Shown here one piece after another: positions 1 to 13,000 of a stretch of 64,000 bases of DNA (its first letter is position 1; the number at the start of each line of letters is the position of its first letter). A program made the translations under genes and the position numbers. Origin of the DNA: Glandiceps talaboti (lineage: Eukaryota; Hemichordata; Enteropneusta; Spengelidae); the NCBI RefSeq assembly GCF_964340395.1, contig NC_135555.1, forward strand, positions 8,284,431-8,348,430. Direction: 5' to 3'. The notes under the pieces are model-generated. The model did no database searches. It was not told the origin of the DNA and was given only the letters and a program-made list of their open reading frames with translations.

Positions 1-1500
1 TGCTCTTCAACATCCTTCAAATTATTCACACCCAGAAATAATTACGCAGTGAAGTAATCATGAAGTTCCCTTTCCTACTCTTTAGAGATTAACTTTATTA
101 ATACTAGCTTAATTTGACTTTTCAAGTTCACAGCTTATTGTGAGATTAAATCTAATTTGTCATCATAACGATCAGGAACTATATAGGAGTCACGTTCTTT
201 TATAGTTAGTATGTATCGGTACATTTCATCCAAATCATTTATGCATCATTCAAATTGTAATTCACTAGCTACCAGTCAGTTTTAATTCCGTTAGTTTCAC
301 ACTTTAACTGTGAGAGAGACCCACAACTTTATATATAACAGAATATTTTCTAGATTTCGCCCATTGTATACCTCTGATTAATAGCTCTGTGAGAACGCAG
401 TTCAACTTCATAAGGATATATATTTGCCTAAGTGCTTATTACCTTTAGATAAATAGTTATGAATACTCAGTATGCATGTAATAAATATGTACATCTCTTA
501 AGTCCTATCAGGTAAGAGTGAACTAGTATGAAAACAATAGAGGTGAAGTACAGTTTCAATTTGGTGATTCTTGGCAATCCCACTAAATTTATACGATCTG
601 AAATCGTGAAATGACTTCTCCAGAACCAAAAGTTTATGAAAATACAACTATTTCCTGGAGTGGCACTCCCCTTTAAATTAAAGCTAAACTTATTTTATTT
701 CCTTCGTAACAGTTACTAAATCACATTGACTGCAGTCTCAGACTTTCACTTATACAAACATAAATTGATAATTTGGGTCAAGAGATTACTTGAGTAACTT
801 GTGTTTGTGTTGTACACCTCCCACGATATACGCCTACACAGTGAATAATCCAAGTTCTTATATATCTCAAATTTGGATATCTCAAATTTGGACTACTTGC
901 CAGAGAAATTGTGCTGTATGTTTTAATAAAAATTTCTACAAGTTTCATCTTTCAATTTCATATTGGACTAAAAAACCATGAAAATTCTTATCATTAGATT
1001 GCCATTACTATTTTCCTTTTTAAAAAAAAACTAAAAATAATGTAAAAATTTTTAGTAAAGAAATCTCTATTACTAGTCTACTCTAAATATTGTGTCAGAT
1101 ATCTGGTAGTAGGTGTTCATGAATCTACTTCACATAGATGAGATTAGAGAAATTATAGTTCTCTCTACGTATATAGTCGCCATGACAACCCCTAACTACA
1201 GTCTCAAGGGGGAAGTGATTACATTTTCAAGATGTTAATCTTTGCTACTTGCTTCTAATGGGAAATCTAGTTACAACTAAGCTAATATTTTAACACATTA
1301 AAACAACTAGGCATAACAATTCCGATTTAGGTGCTCAGTGGTGTTTATTTCTCAACTATATGGATCAATTGGTTTATTCAATGTCTAACAATTACAACTG
1401 TCTTGGCAAAATATACAGAACTGTGCTTCTACACATCACATAAATATTAAATACTAAACATATTATGTATTACTTCAGTTGATCAAGAAATCATAAGGTA
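1..1500. other. AT-rich non-coding stretch, no gene recognised
   Basis: No open frame of convincing length or composition was seen on either strand. The sequence is AT-rich and single-copy looking, with low but not zero CpG (about 14 per kb by eye in the first 700 bases). If the gene at 54.9-57.0 kb extends this far left, this would be intron; otherwise it is intergenic. Exons shorter than about 150 bp cannot be excluded. Confidence 0.5.
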
Positions 1501-1505
1501 TATCA

Positions 1506-2240
1506 ATCAGTCAATCGGTCGGTTGGTTGGTCAGTCAGTCAGTCAGTCAGTTGGTCAATAAAAGCATCAACTCACTCACTCGCTCACTCACTCACTCACT
1601 TACTCACTCACTCACTCACTCCGTTAAAGTATGTTAGCTCACTTATTCATAAACTTAATCAGTCAGTCAGCCAGCCACTCAATCAATCAATCAATCATTC
1701 AGTTAGTTGTTAAGTCTGTTAACTCATTTATTCAGACATACTCACCCACTCAGTCAGTCAGTCAGTCAGTCACTCAGTCAGTCAGTCAGTCAGTCAGTCA
1801 GTCAGTCAGTCAGTCAGTCAGTCACTCACTCACTCACTCACTCACTCACTCAGCTAGTTGTTCAGTCTGTTAGCTCACTTATTCACAAACTTAATCAGTC
1901 AGCCAGCCACTCAATCAATCAATCAATCAATCATTCAGTTAGTTGTTAAGTCTGTTAACTCATTTATTCAGACATACTCAATCAGTCAGTCAGTCAGTCA
2001 GTCAGTCACTCACTCACTCACTCACTCACTCACTCACTCACTCACTCACTCAGCTAGTTGTTCAGTTTGTTAACTCACTTATTCAGACATATGCAGTCAC
2101 CCAGTCACTCAATCAATCAATCACTCAGTTAGTTACTTAGTTACTTGTTAACTCACTGTTAGCTCACTCATTCACAAACTCAATCAGTCATTCAGCCAAT
2201 TACTCATTTATTTATCAATTCAATCAGCTCTCTGTTAGTC
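1506..2240. repeat. AGTC/AATC/CACT tetranucleotide array with higher-order repeats
   Basis: Long blocks of (AGTC)n, (AATC)n and (ACTC)n stay in the same 4-bp register. Between them a longer unit recurs: a segment containing 'gttagctcacttattca' then an AATC block, then 'gttaactcatttattcagac', appears near 1630-1745 and again near 1865-1980, with a partial copy at 2070-2200. The array is therefore a higher-order repeat of roughly 235 bp made of tetranucleotides. The Ser/Gln-rich and Ser/His-rich open frames across it are repeat artefacts. Confidence 0.9.
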
Positions 2241-2244
2241 AGCA

Positions 2245-3785
2245 AGTGACTTGATCACTCACTTAGTCAGTTACCAAAACTCTTTCCTACTACTAAAATT
2301 CAAAGAAAGGTAGATATCTTACGAATGATCAGTAGAGCTAGCCTGTCCAATAGATCTGAACAATTGATAAATGTCAAAGTTGAGTACATCGAAAAAAATG
2401 TGATTTGTAGAATAGAGTAGTCTGCACAGCATACAAGAAATCAAACTATTTATATGCTTGCGGTGAGTGTCTAAAAGCAATACAAGCTGTTGATAATTTC
2501 TAGGGGTCAGCATGACTTTTATACTGTTCTCAAAATTTTGTCATTTATGTCACGTTTTTAGCTCAGAGTTTGTGTGCTGATTTCAATGGCTTTATAATGT
2601 TATATTGTTTATCTAACCATCTGTCACCTGTGAGAGGTGATGTTTACTTTGATATCTATCTATACTCTATATAAGAATATAGCTTAGAACCCATATCTTA
2701 CTACAGGGTATTTCCTTTCCTTTATGCTGTATGACAGTAGATGTTGTTTCCTGACCTACTCCAGAAATGCAGAATTCTTCAAATGAAATTATTTTTTCCC
2801 GAACTTGTAACAACATTTCAAGAGTGGATCTACCACACAGTCTTTTTTTAATTTTACTATGTTCTCAATCAGTATTAATCTAAAGTTGGTTTTCGATTTC
2901 ATTATGTTTAATCCTAAGTATTGTATTTTTAGGTTTTAATCAGAGAAATTATAATATGTATTAATTCTACATATTTGCTGGATTTAAATTTAAAGGATAG
3001 AAAATCAGCAAAATGGGTCAAATTAAAAACAAAAAAACAATAATCTATGCATTTAGCATATGTCTCATTCTTTATAATGTCGAGAATGTGTTCATGGCTA
3101 CAGAAATCAACAAAAGATATTGAAATGCTTTCATAAAATTTCCCACTTGCTAATCTACTAAAATACGAAATGTCAAACCTATATACATTGTTTCACACTG
3201 TATGATGATACTACTGTGTCTACAACTAATTGAATGGCCATAAGCAGGCGATGACATTTGATGTTATTTTAGTTGTTACTTCTGACATTTTCCCCTACTT
3301 TAAATGCCTCTTTGACATTTGCTCTACTGCATGCTAAGAAACCATCCCTTCTAGTCACGGACAAAAATAAAATGTATCAAATAAGCATTAAGGTCAAAAT
3401 ATTTTATAATTTTTACTTCTTAGATTTCCGTCTTTCATAATTCATATCTTTCACATTTCATATTCAAACTATGGCTATGCAATAAACCTTGAAGCAATAT
3501 ATCAAAAGTCAGGTGTTGAAAAATATATATATATATATTTTATGCATTCACTGGCCACTTTTTCTCTTCAACATACTATGAAATATCACTTCAAGCAATT
3601 AGCAAATTGAAGTTTTTATTATCAATATTTGATACTTTTATTCATACCTTTGACATTCTCTTATATTCAGATACTTCACTTTTGTCACAAAATACAAGAC
3701 AGTTCTCCAAGTCATTGATCATCTATCACAATAACAATTTATCAGATATTCTAAGAAGGAGCAAACGCTTGGTCTAGTATTAGTA
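2245..3785. other. AT-rich non-coding stretch, no gene recognised
   Basis: No supported gene. A short (AT)n run lies at about 3522-3539. The longest open frame (64 codons on the minus strand, 2319-2513) has no recognisable domain and is within chance expectation. Confidence 0.5.
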
Positions 3786-3803
3786 GGTAGGATGGAATCA
3801 GAT

Positions 3804-4085
3804 GGGGATATATCCAAGAGGTAGGTATATGCTGATAAAACACTGGGTCTAGGTAGTTGGGTACCGTGAACCTACCGTGAATTACTCACGAGGGGTAGGA
3901 AGCCATTGAGGCTTTTAAAGACCCCTTACTGTTCTGAGGTGGTTATCAATACATGCTTTAAAATGATTAACTGATGAAGTAGCAACAGCCCTTTCAGTAC
4001 ACAGATAGGCATAGGGGTATATTACCAAGAACTAGAGAGGTAGTTATATGCTAATAAAACACTGGGTCTAGGTAGGTAGTACATC
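3804..4085 (+). repeat. Direct repeats flanking a LINE fragment
   Basis: A block of about 55-60 bp occurs at 3804-3857 and again at about 4014-4075. Both copies end in 'aaaacactgggtctaggtag' and begin with a 'gggata(t)..ccaaga' stretch. A more diverged third piece with 'gggtctaggta' and 'aaccaagagg' lies near 4300-4350. The first two copies sit either side of the LINE fragment at 3892-3995. This suggests a segmental or minisatellite-like duplication around the insertion rather than a simple target-site duplication, since the copies are too long for one. Confidence 0.7.
3892..3995 (-). mobile_element. Non-LTR retrotransposon 3' end (pol C-terminus), truncated
   Basis: On the minus strand this segment reads E-R-A-V-A-T-S-S-V-N-H-F-K-A-C-I-D-N-H-L and then ends 'TVRGL' stop. 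This is the classic C-terminal tail of LINE ORF2 proteins of the CR1/L2/Jockey type, in which a conserved 'WNSLP' motif is followed by 'S-V-N-x-F-K-x-x-(L/I)-D'. The same tail and the same first bases of the 3' UTR recur on the plus strand at 30600-30927, so two copies of one family are present. Only the last 35 or so codons remain, and the 5' part is absent. Confidence 0.8.
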
Positions 4086-4095
4086 ATACATACAC

Positions 4096-4133
4096 AAGGG
4101 GGGTGGGGGGTAAGTGGAGGTGGAGGTGGGGGT
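4096..4133 (+). repeat. G-rich tract, G-quadruplex candidate
   Basis: Two runs of six G are followed by GGAGGTGGAGGTGGGGG in about 38 bases. The tract meets the usual multi-G-run pattern for quadruplex formation on the plus strand. No adjoining gene is seen. Confidence 0.6.
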
Positions 4134-5029
4134 CGTTGTATATAAATGATGATATATGGGCATGCCACCCTTTGGGGTCTGATATGCATTTTCAAGTATC
4201 AAATGAGGGTAGATTTAGGGAGTTTTGGTCTAAATAGGTATTAACTCTTATCTAGGTAGAAGGTGGATGAATAAACAGGGTAGCCGTACAACTAAAACAG
4301 GACAGATGGGTCTAGGTATAGATAGAGGTGGACATTAACCAAGAGGAAATATATCAATATTCATGGCTATAAATAAAAGGTCATATCTCTTTTGTCACAT
4401 GATTACAATGCAAATTCATCTGCAGCTGATACCTACCTGCATTCTTTTAAATCTTTCGTCAGAACTGGACACTACTATTCATCAGACAGTGTAATCCTTG
4501 TGAGCACTCAATGAGGTTTTACAGATATACTATATATATGCTTATGCCCCCATTGTTGACTGAAATCTTAAAATGGGTTACCATGCACCTATATAGCCAT
4601 ACATTATTTCTAACATTCTACATACACTATAAGACTTATCAATAATAAAATGGTGTCTTTTTATTAAACTAATATCATCCCCCATATCAAAAATATTGTT
4701 CTATTTCTAAAATCTCACAAATATCGGATTTATTAATATGTAATTTTCAAATTTAATAACCAGACTCTAACAGGTGTTATTTTTATATACATATTTCATC
4801 TAGAGGGTATACCTATAAAACTCATTTTGTTCATCATTACTGGAAATTCATATGCAGATTCGTGCGATTTTTATGTTAGCAAAAATGACTTATATGTAGA
4901 GCTGACAAATCCTTTTAATACTGATAATGATATTACCAGTAACTGTTACACTATAAATGTTTTAGTAATGTTGTATTCCTATACATATACCATGTCCTTT
5001 TCAACTTAGGCCAAATAGAAAAAATTGTG

Positions 5030-5290
5030 TGTTTCCAATGACCTGACCGACCCTACATTTTTTTAATACATTTTAAAACAAAAAGATAAGAAATTCTTTA
5101 TCTTCTTGACTTTCATGCACGTCTGTTTTCTTTCTCCAATGATGTCTGTCCATAGTTCATCAAACTCTCACTGAAGGAGTATTCTGACCAACATTTTGTT
5201 CATTTTTGGGGGTTAAAACAATACTTTTCCAAATAAAAATATAAAATAAAATAACTAAATAAAATAAAATAAAATCCTGACCTACCTACC
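5030..5290 (-). repeat. Dispersed repeat with (AAAAT)n, minus-strand copy
   Basis: Read on the minus strand, the segment starts with 'ataGGGTAGGTAGGTCAGG', continues into (ATTTT)n, and ends near 'TAGGGTCGGTCAGGTC'. A similar layout is seen on the plus strand at about 14715-15020 (GGGTAGGTAG, then ATTTT repeats, then TTTAGGGTTGG further on). The two look like diverged copies of one non-autonomous family. The middle parts are not clearly alignable by eye, so the family assignment is tentative. Confidence 0.4.
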
Positions 5291-5869
5291 CTATTTTCTG
5301 CGGCCATGTTCTCGGAATGTTTTTTTTTTAACATTTTACTTTAACCTTATAGTGATATACTTTAGCAAAGTGAAAAGATAGAATGAACATAACACCCCAC
5401 CCCCCACCCCAGCAAAGGTTAGACCGGTAAAGGCTGGTTATTAGATTGGCAAAGGCTAGTTGTTAGACACAAGTTTAACCATACTTGGAAAGTGTGATAA
5501 CCCCAGCTGATAACCTTCTATATCAACTGAACACTACTAGTAGAAAACACTTCTAATTCACACAAAATGTCAATAAAATGAGAATTGAATTCCACAATCT
5601 AACCTCTACTCATCCATCACTTTTACTTTACTAAAGGTCAATAGTCAAGGACTCCCTATCTGTCTCTTCATTTGACAAGTGACTCCTTGAAGGGTACAAC
5701 ATGACCTTGGATAGTACAAGACACACCTGATTAACATATTAATATATATCAATGAACAAGTGGTCCAGGAAATCTAATACCTATGCTGTATTGAATCAAA
5801 TGTTATAATGATGCAAACATCAATGAAATTTACATAAACATAAAATAGAACCCTAGTAGCTTAAGAAAT
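5291..5869. other. Non-coding, nothing recognised
   Basis: AT-rich sequence with a short C-rich patch near 5395-5410 and a pair of short direct repeats ('aaaggctggttattagattgg'-like) at 5425-5465. No open frame or RNA gene is supported. Confidence 0.5.
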
Positions 5870-6001
5870 AGTCTAGTGCTATCTGTGGCATCAAATCTCA
5901 AGATCTCTCTTTTAGTCTAGTGCTATCCATGGCATCCAATCTCAAGATTTCTCTTTTAGTCTAGTGCCATCCATGGCATCCAATTTCATGATTTCTCTTT
6001 A
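5870..6001 (+). repeat. 44-bp tandem repeat, three copies
   Basis: Three near-identical units start at 5870, 5914 and 5958, each beginning 'agtctagtgc' and containing 'catccatggcatc' or a one-base variant. The second and third copies are closer to each other than to the first. No open frame of interest spans the array. Confidence 0.9.
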
Positions 6002-7182
6002 AGACGTAGTGTCTAGACGACTTGAAAAGCCACTCAAGGTGACAGGGGATAGACAAATTTGATCTGCTTATCCCTATTGCAAATCAGCCCCCACAATCAA
6101 TGATTTGATTAACTCTACTCATATCAACATCACTGCCAAATCTTGTTTGTGTATTAAACAGTGTTTCAAGCCATACAGAACCAATTTTGACATTTCTTTT
6201 CCCAGGAGATGAAAATTGATGGCTTCTTGTTGGACTTTTCTGGATTCTTTCTCAGAAAACACATAAAAACCTTGAAAATTTATAAATATAATCTCAATTA
6301 GGTTTAATTAGGCATATAGATGATCATAGAAACATTACAATTCAGTCAAGAATTTAACCATACTAATGTACAGTTCATGCGTCTGTCTCGCCTACACTTT
6401 TTTAATCAATTGTCCCCACAAACCTGTAACCAGCTCATACCATGTAGAGAAATAACACTGCTTAAAATCTTACCTGTAACTTTACATAATGAGTTCTCCA
6501 AAGAATACATACAATACATGTCTATTTAGTAAAGTATACATTGGGTTCAGTTACTGTATAAAAACAATCTATTTTACATATACCAGTACCTAATTTGCAT
6601 GTTTTGAATATTAGGTTCCTCTTTCTACCTGAGGGCGTATCTATTTGATCGATACAAATTGTGATTCCATGTCGTATCATATCAAGATCTTCCTTTATAA
6701 CACATGGTTCATCAGTACAGTCCTAATATATCACATCTTTACATACCAGAAATCAAACTGATAGTTTTGTTTGTTTTGTATCAAGATAAATATGCACAGT
6801 GATTGACAGTTTGCTGTGATAGACAGTTTTTAAAATCAATTCTGCAAACCACTGGAGCATATAGAAATATCAATAGTGTCCTAACTAAGAGCAGGGAGAT
6901 GAGGTATTTTTAAAACGGAACAGTGAATGTTTTGTATAATCAGTTGTGGTCACCGTCTGTTTAATATCTCTGTAGACATCAGTGACAGTATCCTGTGACA
7001 TTGATTATTTTTAACCTACAACAGACACATGCCACAACAGTTCAACTGAACCATCAAAGGTGATTGATGACAATACCGATCTGACAGCTCTCACTGAAAT
7101 CAAGACTTAGTCTAACTGAAACAGACTGCATTATCAGCAATCACCAACACTGTTCATTGTTACGGTGATCACAGATGTCATT
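6002..7182. other. Non-coding, nothing recognised
   Basis: No supported gene. The 69-codon frame at 6320-6529 starts at an ATG but has no domain, splice context or compositional bias. The stretch from 6950 to 7180 is rich in 'CAGTGACAG'/'CACTG' words, which may be decayed relatives of the minisatellite that follows. Confidence 0.5.
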
Positions 7183-7690
7183 CACTGTTCATCCCTGCAT
7201 CATTCACTGAAAGAAAACTGTTCATCCCTGTATCACTCACTGAAAGAAAACTGTTCATCCCTGCATCACTCACTGAAAGAAAACTGTTCATCCCTGCATC
7301 ACTCACTGAAAGCAAACTGTTCATCCCTGTATCACTCACTGAAAGCAAACTGTTCATCCCTGCATCACTCACTGAAAGCAAACTGTCCATCCCTGTATCA
7401 CTCACTGAAAGCAAACTGTTCATCCCTGTATCACTCACTGAAAGCAAACTGTTCATCCCTGCATCACTCACTGAAAGCAAACTGTTCATCCCTGCATCAC
7501 TCACTGACAGAAAACTGTTCATCCCTGTATCACTCACTGAAAGCAAACTGTTCATTCCTATATCATTCACTGAAAGCAAACTGTTCATCCCTGTATCACT
7601 CACTGAAATCAGTGAAAGCAAACTGTTCATCCCTGCATCACTCACTGTTCACCCTTGTTCCAATCACTGTTCATCTCTGCACTGTATCAC
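7183..7690. repeat. 33-bp minisatellite, about 14 copies
   Basis: The unit is 33 bp, with the core 'ctgttcatccctg(c/t)atcac' followed by 'tcactgaaag(c/a)aaa'. Copies vary mainly at two C/T and C/A sites. One unit near 7606 carries a 12-bp internal duplication, and the right end decays by 7690. Because 33 is divisible by three, one frame stays open on each strand: an 11-residue period of the type C-S-S-L-Y-H-S-L-K-A-N on plus, and N-S-L-L-S-V-S-D-(A/T)-G-M on minus. Neither has a convincing ATG context, and I read both as by-products of the repeat. Confidence 0.9.
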
Positions 7691-7715
7691 TCAGAGTTAC
7701 TATAAGTGTAAGCAT

Positions 7716-7751
7716 GGGTGGTGGTGGTGATGGGGGGTGGGGGTGGGGGGG
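7716..7751 (+). repeat. G-rich tract, G-quadruplex candidate
   Basis: (GGT)n passes into runs of six, five and seven G directly after the 33-bp minisatellite. It satisfies a four-run quadruplex pattern on the plus strand. Confidence 0.6.
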
Positions 7752-7754
7752 TCC

Positions 7755-9509
7755 TTGTTGATTTTACGATGCATATATCACAGTCACTTTCGTTTACAGT
7801 GAATGGACAATTTTATTTCATTAAAATATCATTAGGTGTAAGAAATGGTTATATTTACTATTTTACACTCATGAACACTCAAGTCTTTAATTGAAGTATT
7901 GTTTATCAGCAAATAAACTACTTCAGACTATTGCAATGTAATAAACATCACAAATACTTATCTACCTGTGACCTATGACCTCTGCTTCACACATTACTAT
8001 TTTGTATCTCCTGGTAACCACAGGAGACCTATATTCTGTATGAATCATGCTCCTCAATGGCCCTATGAACTCAAAAAGTCATAAAATGCTAATGCTGCAA
8101 GTAAAATAATATATGAAGTATCTCTCCTTTTCTCTTTATTATTAGATAAGAAAGATCTTACCCCATCGTGTATTCCTGGTTTCAGAATACATTGCAAAGT
8201 GAGTAGCATGCAATAGTAATTTTAACTAGCAGCAAGGCATGGCACTCTATAGATGTTTTTACCAGCAGTCTTAGCCACCAGCTAAATACTGCTATAAGCA
8301 CAGCACACTAAATTCCGTCAACTCACAGAAAAAAATTGCACTTACCAAACTCAAATTATTTTGATTCTTATCGTATGAATTGATGTCGTTTGATGTCAGT
8401 AAAACAGTGAAAGTCTTGCATACAAGCAATTTTTGCCAACAGCCAACTGAAAACTGTCAGTGACAACTATTGGTAAATACCTAATAACATCATTATTTTG
8501 TATTATGATCATCCTAGAATAGAATATTATCATCCTGGAATATAATTTTTTTTTTTTAGCTCACAAGTGTCAATGTAGGTAGTATGCTACCTACCTGCTA
8601 AGATTTAGCAATGTCTATGTGGTACATTCCAAACAATATACTGTCTTTGTATAACCATCCTGATTTGACTTGTACTACTATTGACAGTACATAGTACTTT
8701 ACACTGATTTATGAGTACAAAAAGGAGGTGTCTACTGTACCTGCTGTTTGTTTTAACTAGTACAGTTATTAAGGACCATCAACTAGTGTTACAAATTGAC
8801 CCCACTCAGACCCTTAACAACATAATGCTACAAATTAATCCCACCCACACTGAGACTCCAAACTTTGTAGTGCTTTTGTCGATAATTAACCCCAACAAGG
8901 TTCTCAACTACACTGCCAAGCAAATAACATTTGTAAGTTTTTCATATCAGTGCATTGAAAAGTTAGTTTCTTATTTTACTTTTTTGTTCTTTTTATTCTT
9001 TTTAATTTCCCCTCCATACCGCCTAAAGTTTTAATAGGTAGAATACCATTATAAGTGATTGGGGTCTCAAACATATCTTATCTATTTCACAGCTTGTTGT
9101 GGGTAACTTCTCAGATAAGGTGGGTTTTTTTAACATGGTTCACATACCTGATTCAATGTGTACTGTAAGGTGTGTTTTGTATGACATGAATACACATCAA
9201 TTTGTATTCATATCTAACTGTATTTTATCAGTTCTGTTTACATAACACTCATTGTTACATATGAATATGAGTGTCTCACTGGAGAGAACAGTGCTCAATG
9301 CATCATGTTTACCAATAGACTGTAGGACACATCATGTTCTTCAGCCCTATCAGGCTTCCATGAGTGCTGGCTGATAGCATGGCAGGAATGTCTGTATCTT
9401 ACAGACTAATTTATCAACATTTTTAACATTTACCTGGTAATAGTTTTAGGATGTTTGTTTACCACTGTTATTAAAAGATTAAAGTTTTATTCACACTCCT
9501 TGCTATTCT
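7755..9509. other. Non-coding, nothing recognised
   Basis: No supported gene. The 107-codon frame at 8711-9034 begins with ATG and has a hydrophobic N-terminus, but it is otherwise Ile/Leu/Phe/Thr-rich AT-driven sequence with no recognisable family. A perfect 8-bp inverted repeat (GTAGGTAG / CTACCTAC, 4-nt spacer) lies at 8575-8594. Confidence 0.45.
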
Positions 9510-10045
9510 GGTCCATTCATTCATTCTTCCTTCCTTCATGCAATTGTTATTAATTTCATTTTCTTATCCATTCATTCACTTATTTAGTCACTCATTCATT
9601 TGCTTTCTTGTTCACTAATTCATTCATTCACTCACTGTCTTATACACTCATTTATTCATTAATTAACTTGATCATCCATTCATTCTTTCTTTCAATTGTT
9701 CATTTATTCCCTGGCTCATTCATTCATTTATTCATTTATCTATTCATTTGTTTACTCATTTATTTATTCATTCCATCACATTCATTTGATCACCCACTCA
9801 TTCTTTTTTTCAATCATTCATTCATTTATCCACTGGCTCATTCATTCATTCATCCATCCATTCATTCATTCATTCATTTGTTCATTCATTCATTCATTCA
9901 TTCATTCATTTTAATATTCATGTGTTCACTCATTTATTTATTCACTCCATCAAATGATTGATTCCCTCAATTCATATACTTTCATTCATTCACTTATCAA
10001 TTCACTAAATCATTTATTCAATCAAATCATTCATTCACTTATTTT
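9510..10045. repeat. (ATTC)n array with higher-order repeats
   Basis: Imperfect (CATT/ATTC)n extends for over 500 bp. Longer shared segments recur inside it: 'ttgatca(t/c)cca' with 'ctggctcattcattcatt' at about 9669-9730 and 9787-9855, and 'actcatttatttattca' at about 9753 and 9928. It therefore grew by duplication of segments of more than 100 bp as well as by slippage. The His/Ser/Phe/Ile-rich open frames across it are artefacts of the tetranucleotide. Confidence 0.9.
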
Positions 10046-13000
10046 GCTGACTGTCCAAGAACACAACTAAAATTATGAAAATATTTTAAACTGATCAACA
10101 ATTGTTTTTCTTTCATTTCATAATGTTGAATCATTATCTAAATATGTTGAAGAGTGAATTATTAATTTGCAAATTATTTATTTTTAGTAAAAGTAAATAT
10201 GTATGAATTGCTTTTCACATTTGAATGGACCTTACAATTTTACAGGATGTATGTAGACTGTAAACTAATACATAACATTTTTTTGATATGAAAAATACTA
10301 AACATGTCAATAAACTGGCAGCTATTCACATTTGTATTCTTGGGATTTTCAAAACATAATTTAAATCTGTGTGGTAGATTATAGATAGTGTCATATGAAC
10401 TGTTGAAAAGAAGAGACGAGAGTCATCATAGGACAAAGAGAATTGATGAAATAGTCGTTGCACAGCTGTGCATTTTATATATTCACTTGATAAGCAATTT
10501 CTATTTTACCATAATAGGATTTGTATCTATTCAAAAATTCTTAACTTTCATTTCAGACTTTTAACCTTTTTCAATTTTTATACGTGATTCTTCATTTTTT
10601 CGCATGTTTTTTTGTGTGTAAATTTATACACGATTTAGTGAAATTGACAATAGGATATAAATGGTGTATGCTTTGGCTATCGGTGTTATGTAACCTATGA
10701 ATAAACTAAGCCATTTTAACCTTGAAAACAGACATGAATGGTGAATAGGCTGACTCCTGCCACCTACACCATGTATAGTTAACAGTGCGGAAGTATCTAA
10801 ACACAGCAAGTATGCAGGGGTCAGCTCGCAGCCACTGCTCTTTCCCCCCTAACATAGTCAGTGGGTCTCCTAACTAGCTCACATGTGTAACTCAGTAGCC
10901 ATCACCATTCCAATGTTCAATAGTCGGAAATGTGTCAGCTATGTAACTGTCTATTTTTAGAATCGGAATTTGATGATTCAAAGAATAAAAACTAAATGTC
11001 CTGTGAAACCAGGAACTAGGATGAAAACTAATCACAGAAATTGTGTGAAAAGTCTGGAAGCGTTTAATAAAGTGGAAGGTGCTGTGTGATCTTGAGGTAA
11101 TCACTAGTCAAACACAGTCTCTTTGTGTCCAAACATCCCAGCCTATGACACCCCATCACATTTACATATTTAACAAGGTTAAGATAATTGATTAATCTTT
11201 TGAAAAGAAAGACCCTGCACAGTTAGGTTTACCCAGTATGTGTTTGGACAAACTGACTTTGAATACACTATGAGTAAAGCACAGCTGAGGTACTGATACG
11301 AAATCTTGCATCAGTTGTTGCCACAAAGGAGGTCAACCCAGGCCAGTCCACCCTGTAGTCTCAAACCTGACTGCCATTTTGTCACTTGTCAATAAATAAT
11401 GAACTCACACTGCCAACATAACGGGCACTTCCTAAAAATATCCAACACTATTCAAATGAGACAGCTTTAAAGGGTTAATGTTCTTTTAACTCCTGAACAC
11501 TGTGTAATGATATGAAAGTAGGTCTCCAAATTTAACAGGGTCACGGTGATCACCTAGCCTTGAACTTTCCTTTCCTGCTTCCGAAACACAAAGAACTAAA
11601 TCATTGTAGCTGAAATGTAAACCACCTGGACATGACAAATATGGTAGAGGAAACCTTTCAGACCTACAATTACAGATGTAAACAAGACTATGAAACCTCT
11701 AAAAATACAGTTTTAATAGCTTAAATAGGGGATTGGGGATTCTATGGAGGTGAAAGTGGTGCATAAGTTGGTGTGGGGGTACACTAAGGAACAATAAAGT
11801 TGAGTCCATTGTCCGGAGTAGTGAGGCTGATGATCAGTAACGATCCCTATTCACTAATACATGTACAACACCAACCATCCTTTTATCACGGCTGTGACCT
11901 TTCAAAATCTCAGAAATCGTCCTCACTCCCCCTAGAGAAAGAAAGTATGTATTCACCTTCAGCTGTAGTTCTCTGTTATAGTTCTCCTGTATAACATGAT
12001 GAATCTGTGCATTGCCCATCCCGGTACTGTGCCCTGTTATGGTGTTGGCGTAATCTCCATACAGTTACAATTAGCTCACACACACACACCAACACAGTGA
12101 GTGAGTCACACACTGGATCACTGACAAGTCACTGTATGTCTGTGTCAATAGCCGCTCTATTATTCTCTATTATACTCAACTCCTGACCTTTTATGTAAAT
12201 GAGCATGACCCGGCAAGACGAGTATGTATGGCTTCCAAACAATGCAACCCAATCCTCTGGATGCATGCATGGATGGATAATCAACATCTTTTACATCAAC
12301 ATGTTAATTTGCTCAGTATGGGTTTTAATGTTCTCCCTTTCATTCATTCATTCCTTCATTCATTCATTCATTCCAGCCAAGCTTCCCCCCATGACACACA
12401 CACACACGATGAGTATGTTACAACACTATACTCATCAATGTACAGTATTGTGATGCTGACACACTTCACGCCGTGATGTTCTGCTCACGATTTCCACCTT
12501 CTGACATGCACTCAAACCACTTTTCAATGGGTGTGAGCAGGTAATAGTTTGAGGGACACTATAAGTATAACATGCACTTACAATGTAAATTCAGAACAGT
12601 GGGGTCTCATTACTGTGCTAATTACAAACGCAATATCAAACAAAGATTACAGTTTTATTGTACTTAAGGTTTCAATCAAAACAAAGCTGTTTATTTGTCA
12701 TGATTATAGAAGTCACCTGCACAAGATAATTTCTGGTATAGCAAATTTTATGAAGTCACTGTAACATCAACGATTTCTATCATCTTTATTTTTCAGATAT
12801 TTTCTTTCTTTTATTCCGTATAGTTGTTTACCCTATTCATTTGGGAGTGTGTGTATTACACAGGAATGTAATTACAGACAAGTTGTTTTAAATAGGTAGG
12901 TGAATTAAACCTACTTATAAGGAAGTATGGTCATAATTGAATTTTTCCAATCCAACTGTACCTATTTGACCCTGAGGTTATTACATCAGAGAAGCCTGAT

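Noticed and set aside
1631-2140. Ser/Gln/Val-rich open frames
   Set aside because: Translation of the AGTC/ACTC tetranucleotide array.
7165-7761. 198-codon plus-strand and 155-codon minus-strand open frames
   Set aside because: Both are by-products of a 33-bp minisatellite whose period is divisible by three. The plus frame opens with GTG, and neither has splice or domain support.
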